Positions 58,825 through 64,000 of a stretch of DNA of 64,000 bases are shown one piece after another. This DNA comes from Vibrio hepatarius (GTDB taxonomy: Bacteria; Pseudomonadota; Gammaproteobacteria; Enterobacterales; Vibrionaceae), in contig NZ_JAHKPM010000070.1 in NCBI RefSeq assembly GCF_018860525.1, positions 24,608 through 88,607 on the forward strand. The letters are read 5' to 3'. Within the stretch, counting starts at the first letter, position 1; each line of letters opens with the position of its first letter. The notes beneath the pieces are model-generated. The model saw nothing but the letters and a program-made list of their open reading frames with translations. It did not search any database and was not told the origin of the DNA. Both the position numbers and the translations under genes were made by a program.

Positions 58825-58862
58825 AAAAAACGCCATGATTTCTTATTCATGGCGTTTTTTTT
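58825..58862 (+). terminator. Rho-independent terminator
   Basis: AAAAAACGCCATGA (58825-58838) and TCATGGCGTTTTTT (58847-58860) form a 14-bp stem with an 8-nt loop and an extended T-run, about 40 bp after the secreted-protein gene. Confidence 0.93.
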
Positions 58863-58989
58863 CAACTAAATTGTCTTTAAGTGAAATTTTATTAGTGGTG
58901 TTTCTATCTATTTAACCATGGCGCTGCCTTATAGGACTTATCTGGTTGATAAGTTGTATAGCGGCTTGTAGAGAGAAATCGAGGTTGTT

Positions 58990-59589
58990 ATGGAGTTAGC
59001 AAATCAGATACAAGCGTGGTTGTACGCTGGGCATACCTCTATTTGGGTACTGTTTGTTGGCATCATCTTACTTTCTTATTTACTTGAAGACTTAGCCATA
59101 GTGACGGCGGCGACTCTTGCTGTGCAAGAATTAATGCCGATGAGTACCGCCTTGTTTGCGATTTTTGTTGGTATTGCTACTGGAGATTTAGGATTGTATT
59201 TCATCGGTAAAAGTGCCAAACGTGTTCGTTTCTTACGTTATCGGATGTTTCAGTATCGGCGTGTTCGTCTGATAAATAGAAAACTACACCAAAATGCGCT
59301 TGTGACTTTATTTATTGTTCGGTTTATTCCTGGGTTGCGCACGGTAGGTTTTACTCTAAGTGGCTTCCTCGATATCCCGATCATGCGCTTTTTAGCTGCC
59401 GTTATTGGTGCGACATCGCTTTGGACCATTTTAATCTTTGGCTCATTTTATCATTTAGGTAATGTGGCTTGGCTCAAAGATAGCCATATTATCTGGGCAC
59501 TGATACCTGTAGGGCTATGCTTAATGTGGATGTTAAACAAAATTATTACAACGACCTTACTAAGAGGCATGTATGACAACGCTCGCTAG
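58990..59589 (+). CDS. DedA-family membrane protein
   Basis: A 199-residue DedA/VTT-domain protein with about five membrane segments and the family core FIVRFIPGLRTVGFTLSGFL. DedA proteins support membrane lipid balance, and some recycle undecaprenyl phosphate. GAGG lies five bases before ATG at 58990. It is the first gene of a seven-gene run and overlaps the next by 17 bp. Confidence 0.9.
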   Translation: MELANQIQAWLYAGHTSIWVLFVGIILLSYLLEDLAIVTAATLAVQELMPMSTALFAIFVGIATGDLGLYFIGKSAKRVRFLRYRMFQYRRVRLINRKLHQNALVTLFIVRFIPGLRTVGFTLSGFLDIPIMRFLAAVIGATSLWTILIFGSFYHLGNVAWLKDSHIIWALIPVGLCLMWMLNKIITTTLLRGMYDNAR

Positions 59590-60703
59590 TATTCAAATGA
59601 TTCCACAAGGGAAGGTTAATGGCGGAATGCCAATTCTTCCTGCTCCTAAGAGGGTTATCTCGCCGTTTGAGTTTTTACCCGCATGGTTTGTTTATGCACC
59701 GGTTGTGTTACAAAGTGCTGCTTTAAGTGTGTACCACAGGGACTGGGCTCTACCTTTAATTGCTAATCCTGCAATTAAACTCAGCGGCATGGTCGGAGAA
59801 TCGAAACATGATATTTTTGGTGCCGCTGGAGAGGTTACTCGTCAGTGGGTATTACCTTTCATTTTTTTAGAGAAAACCGATATTGAACAAGAGCAATTAT
59901 TCAGTTTGGCAAAAACAACAATGGAAGATAAAGCACTCAACTATCCGCTTGTAGCTAAACCAGATTTGGGTTGCCGTGGTGTGGGAGTCAAGTTGATTAA
60001 AAACGATCAACAATTGCGAGATTACATTGAAACTTTCCCGAATAAGGGCCGGTTTTTGTTGCAAGAGAGATCCAACTATAGTGCTGAGGCGGGCATTTTT
60101 TATGTCCGCCAGCCAGGAGAGAAAGGCGGTAAAGTCATCTCTATTACCTTAAAATATTCTCCTTATGTTGTGGGTGATGGCGAGTCCACCCTCAAACAAT
60201 TGATAGAACGTTGTCCAAGGGCAGGAAAGTTACAGCACTTATACCTCCCCCGTCATAAGGAAGCTTTAGATACTGCTATTCCTGAAGGGGATGAATTTCA
60301 GTTGGCATTTGCGGGTAGCCATTCAAGAGGATGTATTTTCCGTAATGGGAATCAGTTTATCACTCCAGAACTTGAGCAAAAATTAGATCAGATTTTGGGA
60401 GACTTCAAAGGTTTTAACTATGGCCGCTTAGATGTGAAGTTCAAAGATATCCAACTGTTAATGTGTGGTACTGACTTTGATATTTTAGAAATCAACGGCG
60501 CAAGTAGTGAAGCTGCCCATATTTGGGATAGCGACACTTCGTTGTCACATATATTTAGTACGCTGCTTCAACAGTATCGCTTACTGTACCAAATCGGCTC
60601 GAAACATAAGAAGCAAGGCTATAAGACGCCCTCCTTGGGAGCCTTATTGCAAGCGTGGCGTGAGGAAAAATTGTTGACTCAACTTTATCCGATGACGGAT
60701 TAA
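59573..60703 (+). CDS. ATP-grasp domain protein
   Basis: A 376-residue ATP-grasp enzyme of the D-Ala-D-Ala ligase/biotin carboxylase fold: a nucleotide-lysine region YPLVAKPDLGCRGVGVKLI (about residue 125), ERSNYSAEAGIFYVR, and the metal-site segment GRLDVKF...DFDILEINGASSEA (about 285-310). The family ligates a carboxylate to an amine or thiol with ATP; the substrates are unknown. It begins inside dedA and is followed 21 bp later by the DinB-like gene. Confidence 0.85.
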   Translation: MTTLASIQMIPQGKVNGGMPILPAPKRVISPFEFLPAWFVYAPVVLQSAALSVYHRDWALPLIANPAIKLSGMVGESKHDIFGAAGEVTRQWVLPFIFLEKTDIEQEQLFSLAKTTMEDKALNYPLVAKPDLGCRGVGVKLIKNDQQLRDYIETFPNKGRFLLQERSNYSAEAGIFYVRQPGEKGGKVISITLKYSPYVVGDGESTLKQLIERCPRAGKLQHLYLPRHKEALDTAIPEGDEFQLAFAGSHSRGCIFRNGNQFITPELEQKLDQILGDFKGFNYGRLDVKFKDIQLLMCGTDFDILEINGASSEAAHIWDSDTSLSHIFSTLLQQYRLLYQIGSKHKKQGYKTPSLGALLQAWREEKLLTQLYPMTD

Positions 60704-60724
60704 TCGCTTTGTTTAGGAAATAAT

Positions 60725-61273
60725 ATGAAGAATACACCGACAGCTGTATCCGAGCCGATTCAATCTCTGTCTTCCCAAACTTTGATTGGTTGCCTTGAAA
60801 CCCTTAACCAGGGATTAGAGTTTTTGGATAGACTATCTCCTGAAGACTATACTTCTGTTGCAGCCCCTCATATGAATAGCTCTATAGGTGAGCATTATCG
60901 TCACTGGCTGGACTTGTTTCATGCCATTCGACTCGACTGTGACAAGATTGATTACAACGTTAGGCGAAGAGGGCATTGCGTAGAAAGAGAGATAAACACT
61001 GCTAAGGAAGAAATAAAACAGTTGATTGAATGGCTATTTAAGTTACCAGCCAGCCGCCTTGATCAAGCTGTGACAGTTGAGACAGAAGTACTATTGTCTC
61101 AAACTTGTGCAGAAGAAGTTCAATCTTCCCTTGCCCGTGAGCTGACCTTTGCTGCGCTCCATGCAACTCATCATTTTGCAATGATCAAAGTTACGGCCTC
61201 TCTACGTGGTATTGCATCCGATACTGGATTTGGTCTTGCACCAGCAACAGCGACATATCAGAGGGCACAATAA
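60725..61273 (+). CDS. DinB-like four-helix protein
   Basis: A 182-residue protein of the DinB/YfiT superfamily. Three histidines usual for the metal site are seen in GEHYRHWLDLFHAI and in ALHATHHFAMIKV. Relatives are metal-dependent thiol transferases, but the role of this one is unknown. It lies between the ATP-grasp and NRDE genes with gaps of 21 and 3 bp. Confidence 0.82.
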   Translation: MKNTPTAVSEPIQSLSSQTLIGCLETLNQGLEFLDRLSPEDYTSVAAPHMNSSIGEHYRHWLDLFHAIRLDCDKIDYNVRRRGHCVEREINTAKEEIKQLIEWLFKLPASRLDQAVTVETEVLLSQTCAEEVQSSLARELTFAALHATHHFAMIKVTASLRGIASDTGFGLAPATATYQRAQ

Positions 61274-61276
61274 TTT

Positions 61277-62011
61277 ATGTGCACACTATCTTGGACGTAT
61301 TACGACAGTAGACATTATGAGGTGTATTTTAACCGTGATGAGCAGCGCACTCGCATGGCAGCACTTGAACCTCAAGGGTTTGTTATTGATGGTGTAAATT
61401 GTGTAATGCCGATAGATTCTGCAGGTGGCGGGAGTTGGATATCCACCAATCAATATGCTGTGACGATATGCCTGCTCAACTACTATCAGGGGCGCGCTCC
61501 ACAAAGTATGCTTACCAGCCGAGGTGTCGTGGTGAAAAAGCTGGCGAGTAGTGACTCTAGCCGAACAGTTAGACTACGTTTATTGGAGATGGATTTAACG
61601 TCTTTTGCTCCTTTTACTCTCGTCTCTTTCGATCTTGATGGAACTAAGCAAGTCAATGCGTGGACATGGGATGGTCAGAATCTGGAACACTCTATTATTA
61701 GTGCACCCGTTGTATCATCGGCTAAGCATTATCAACAAGCGCGTAGATACAGAGTTGATTTGTATGAAAAATTACGTTTGACCACAAAAGTAAAAAAACT
61801 GGGTACTCGTTTTCACATGAGTTTTGATAACGATCATCCGCACCTTTCGCCTTTAATGGCAAGAGATGATGCCAGAACGGTAAGTTTTACCTCAGTGTCT
61901 GCCTGCGCAGATCACCAGAAAATGTATTATCAATCCATTGACAACAATAGTGGTGTTGATTTTGAAATCGAAAAAACATGTTTAATGACCGAGCAAGGAG
62001 TTTTTAAATGA
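61277..62011 (+). CDS. NRDE-family (Ntn-hydrolase-like) protein
   Basis: A 244-residue NRDE/TANGO2-type protein. It starts MCTLSW, with Cys2 the presumed N-terminal nucleophile, followed by FNRDEQRTR, the family NRDE motif, and GGGSWISTNQYAV. Eukaryotic TANGO2 is tied to lipid and heme handling. Here the reaction is unknown. It overlaps the next gene by 4 bp. Confidence 0.88.
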   Translation: MCTLSWTYYDSRHYEVYFNRDEQRTRMAALEPQGFVIDGVNCVMPIDSAGGGSWISTNQYAVTICLLNYYQGRAPQSMLTSRGVVVKKLASSDSSRTVRLRLLEMDLTSFAPFTLVSFDLDGTKQVNAWTWDGQNLEHSIISAPVVSSAKHYQQARRYRVDLYEKLRLTTKVKKLGTRFHMSFDNDHPHLSPLMARDDARTVSFTSVSACADHQKMYYQSIDNNSGVDFEIEKTCLMTEQGVFK

Positions 62012-62445
62012 AGAAGCTATTGGCCCTTTTTATATTATTTGTGAGTTGGCCTTCTTGGTCTGCAGATAAAATCTCTACCGGATATTTTAGTAATAAGGCG
62101 GTAAGTGGTTACGATACGGTGGCGTATTTTACCGAAGGAAAACCTGTAAAAGGGGATGATAAATGGCAATTTGAGTATCAAGGGGCAGATTGGTATTTTT
62201 CCTCTCAGGAGAACTTAGACAAGTTTAAAGCCAGCCCAGAAGCTTATGCTCCTCAGTATGGTGGCTACTGTGCATGGGCGGTCTCTGCCAAGAATGATTT
62301 TGCTTCTTCAGACCCTGAAAAATGGGCGATTGTTGATGGAAAATTGTATCTCAATTACAACGCAGACGTAAAAAATATGTGGGATAAGGACCGTGCAGGC
62401 CATATCAAACAAGCTAATGTGAATTGGCCAAACCTTATCAAATAA
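62008..62445 (+). CDS. Exported YHS-domain protein
   Basis: A 145-residue protein with a signal peptide (MKKLLALFILFVSWPSWSA) and a YHS domain (AVSGYDTVAYFTEGKPVKGD; PQYGGYCAWAVSAKND; WDKDRAGHI). YHS domains may bind metals. It probably acts in the periplasm. Coupled to the NRDE gene by an ATGA overlap. Confidence 0.9.
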   Translation: MKKLLALFILFVSWPSWSADKISTGYFSNKAVSGYDTVAYFTEGKPVKGDDKWQFEYQGADWYFSSQENLDKFKASPEAYAPQYGGYCAWAVSAKNDFASSDPEKWAIVDGKLYLNYNADVKNMWDKDRAGHIKQANVNWPNLIK

Positions 62446-62455
62446 AAGGATTCTA

Positions 62456-62911
62456 ATGATGAAAATCTCTCCGGTTAAACATATCCCTGCAGCTTTTATC
62501 GCTTTTGTGTTTGTTCAATCACTTTTCTTTAAGTTTTCTGGTTCTAATGAGACAGATCATATTTTTGGCACCTTAGGAGAATGGTCGGGCCTTGAATGGT
62601 TTGGGATATATGGAGGGTATTTGGTCGGTATTTCTGAGTTGATTGCTTCAGTGCTGCTGTTTACTCGTTTTCATGGTGTGGGCGCAGCAATGAGTGCTGG
62701 AATCATGTCCGGAGCAATTTTCTTTCATCTCTTTACTCCACTAGGTGTAGTCATGCCTGAATTTAATGCTATGGGTGAGATTGTTGGAGATGACGGTGGT
62801 TTACTGTTTGGTATGGCCTGCATTGTTTGGGCGTGTGGTGTTTTCTTGTTCATCCGAGATGTTAAGACTGAAGGTTCGTTTACACGAAATCTGTTAGTCA
62901 AAGGAGAGTAG
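62456..62911 (+). CDS. DoxX-like small membrane protein
   Basis: A 151-residue protein with four predicted membrane segments, resembling the DoxX/DoxD family (FVFVQSLFFKFSGSNETDHIF; GGYLVGISELIASVLLFTRF). The family is linked to redox or membrane functions but has no clear reaction. AAAGGATT lies before the double ATG at 62456. It lies next to the OlsF-like gene. Confidence 0.8.
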   Translation: MMKISPVKHIPAAFIAFVFVQSLFFKFSGSNETDHIFGTLGEWSGLEWFGIYGGYLVGISELIASVLLFTRFHGVGAAMSAGIMSGAIFFHLFTPLGVVMPEFNAMGEIVGDDGGLLFGMACIVWACGVFLFIRDVKTEGSFTRNLLVKGE

Positions 62912-62912
62912 T

Positions 62913-64000
62913 ATGCAGAAAAGTCCTTTCCGGTTACCTCGTAAAACGCCTTTTGGTATTGGTGAAAGTATGGTGGAGTGGGCGACAGGTCTGTCGACTT
63001 TAGATGCTTTATATACGCAAGATGAGTTACCTGAAGATAGCTTCGATTTTATGCACGAAGCCCTAAGGCGCATCGGCACGCAATATCGCGTTGATTATGG
63101 CAGTCTTGATAGTATATCTAAGAAAGGGCCGTTGCTCATAGTCGCTAATCATCCATTTGGAGGAATCGAAGGGGTTATTCTTGCAGCACTAATTTCAAAG
63201 GTGCGTAAAGACGTCAAGGTGCTTGCCAATGAACTTCTAAAACGAATTCCTGAACTGGATGACCTTTTTATTGGTGTTGATGTGTTTGGTGGTAAGCAAG
63301 CCAGGCTAACAAATAGTAAAGCTATAAAATCAGCGAATAAGCATTTGAAGCAAGGAGGAGTTCTGATCCTTTTCCCAGCAGGTGAGGTATCTGCTTGGCA
63401 GTCCCATGAGAATAAGGTAACCGATAAAGTTTGGAGTAAATCGGTTGCTAAGTTTGTAAAGTACTCAGAGGCGACGACAGTTCCGATCTTTATCAATGGG
63501 AGAAATAGCAAATTATTTTATCAGGCGGGCAGAATTCATCCGCTACTTAGAACGGCTTTATTGGGACGAGAGTTACTAAACAAAGCAGGACAAACCATTT
63601 CAGTGTCAGTGGGTAATGCTATACCATTTTCAGAACTTAAAGGTTTTGAGAAAGAAAGTGATATTACCCAATATTTGCGCCTCAATACTTATTTAATGGG
63701 TAGTATGGGTGGCGTGTCGACAGTGAATGAACCTATGGTGGATATAGGATTAGCTATAATAGACCCCATAGAACCCCACTTTTTGCAAAATGAATTGACT
63801 CAGATCCAACAGTATAAACTTATAGAGCAGGGGGAGTTTGAAGTGTACTGTGCTCCCACAGCGGCTATTCCGTACATGATGAAAGAAATAGGACGAGTTA
63901 GAGAGCAAAGCTTTCGTGAAGTGGGTGAAGGTAGTGGCTTAGCTTGTGATATCGATAATTATGATCCTCATTATCACCAATTATTTGTTTGGCACAAAAA
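62913..64000 (+). CDS. olsF: OlsF-like bifunctional acyltransferase (partial)
   Basis: An open frame of at least 362 codons runs off the window. The N-terminal part is a PlsC-like lysophospholipid acyltransferase (LLIVANHPFGGIEGVILAAL, with the NH motif, and LILFPAGEVS). The C-terminal part is a GNAT-like OlsB domain (MMKEIGRVREQSFREVGEGS; NYDPHYHQLFVW). This order is that of OlsF, which makes ornithine lipid in two steps. AAGGAGAG precedes ATG at 62913. It closes the seven-gene run seen here; genes may follow. Confidence 0.78.
   Translation, partial: MQKSPFRLPRKTPFGIGESMVEWATGLSTLDALYTQDELPEDSFDFMHEALRRIGTQYRVDYGSLDSISKKGPLLIVANHPFGGIEGVILAALISKVRKDVKVLANELLKRIPELDDLFIGVDVFGGKQARLTNSKAIKSANKHLKQGGVLILFPAGEVSAWQSHENKVTDKVWSKSVAKFVKYSEATTVPIFINGRNSKLFYQAGRIHPLLRTALLGRELLNKAGQTISVSVGNAIPFSELKGFEKESDITQYLRLNTYLMGSMGGVSTVNEPMVDIGLAIIDPIEPHFLQNELTQIQQYKLIEQGEFEVYCAPTAAIPYMMKEIGRVREQSFREVGEGSGLACDIDNYDPHYHQLFVWHK

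Noticed and set aside
63149-63511. 120-codon minus-strand ORF
   Set aside because: It lies opposite the well-supported OlsF-like acyltransferase frame.
1-64000. CRISPR arrays, insertion sequences, integrases, tRNA or rRNA genes
   Set aside because: No regularly spaced repeats with unique spacers, no transposase or integrase, and no tRNA or rRNA sequence was recognised by reading.

Overview
The window is about 64 kb of a secondary chromosome (chromosome II) of a Vibrio or close relative, centred near its replication origin. The evidence is a RctB-type initiator gene, an adjacent intergenic region with a helically phased array of GATC-containing iterons and a perfect DnaA box, a chromosome II type parA2-parB2 pair, and five exact matches to the parS2 centromere pattern (TTTACA-N-TGTAAA) within the first 24 kb. 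The gene order (yebC-like, small genes, rctB, origin, parAB, tmcA, chemosensory cluster, and farther out malT, malPQ, glgB) is that of Vibrio chromosome II. I did not assign a species.

Layout. 1-2.4 kb: EamA exporter, YebC-like regulator and two small conserved genes. 2.4-9 kb: replication and partition module (iteron-like inverted repeats, rctB, oriCII, parA2, parB2). 9.2-11.2 kb: tmcA, followed by two parS2 sites. 11.5-23.5 kb: a complete F7-like (Vibrio cluster III type) chemosensory operon: STAS, cheY, cheA, two cheW, an Aer2-like soluble receptor with three apparent PAS-heme domains, cheR, cheD, cheB, a membrane MCP-like protein, a second STAS protein and a receiver-PP2C-ATPase fusion. 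It joins chemotaxis proteins to a partner-switching module. 23.6-36.8 kb: FapA-like protein, universal stress protein, a PBP2 paralogue, Tat-exported PhoX phosphatase, D-threonine-aldolase-like enzyme, a VCBS-domain protein with a sigma-54 promoter match, HDOD protein, TPP-riboswitch-controlled thiD, PAP2 phosphatase and a LysR regulator.

36.9-40.3 kb is gene-poor and looks accessory. It holds a three-gene cassette of two related small proteins and an ankyrin protein, plus a DUF2520 protein and an entericidin-like lipoprotein missed by length cut-offs. 40.4-44.5 kb: ArsR/MAPEG pair, VcINDY-like dicarboxylate transporter, DUF3081 protein and the divergent maoP/hdfR pair. 44.6-55 kb: maltodextrin/glycogen region (malT diverging from malPQ across a region with two CRP-site matches, then glgB). 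55-58.8 kb: DAACS symporter and a large secreted protein ending in a chitin-binding module. 59-64 kb: a tight seven-gene operon (DedA, ATP-grasp, DinB-like, NRDE, YHS, DoxX-like, OlsF-like acyltransferase) that runs off the window.

No tRNA, rRNA, CRISPR array, insertion sequence or prophage was recognised. The least explained elements are the copies of the origin 15-mer and related hairpins downstream of rctB, the triple-PAS receptor with its partner-switching output, the ankyrin cassette, and the envelope/lipid-type operon at the right end.
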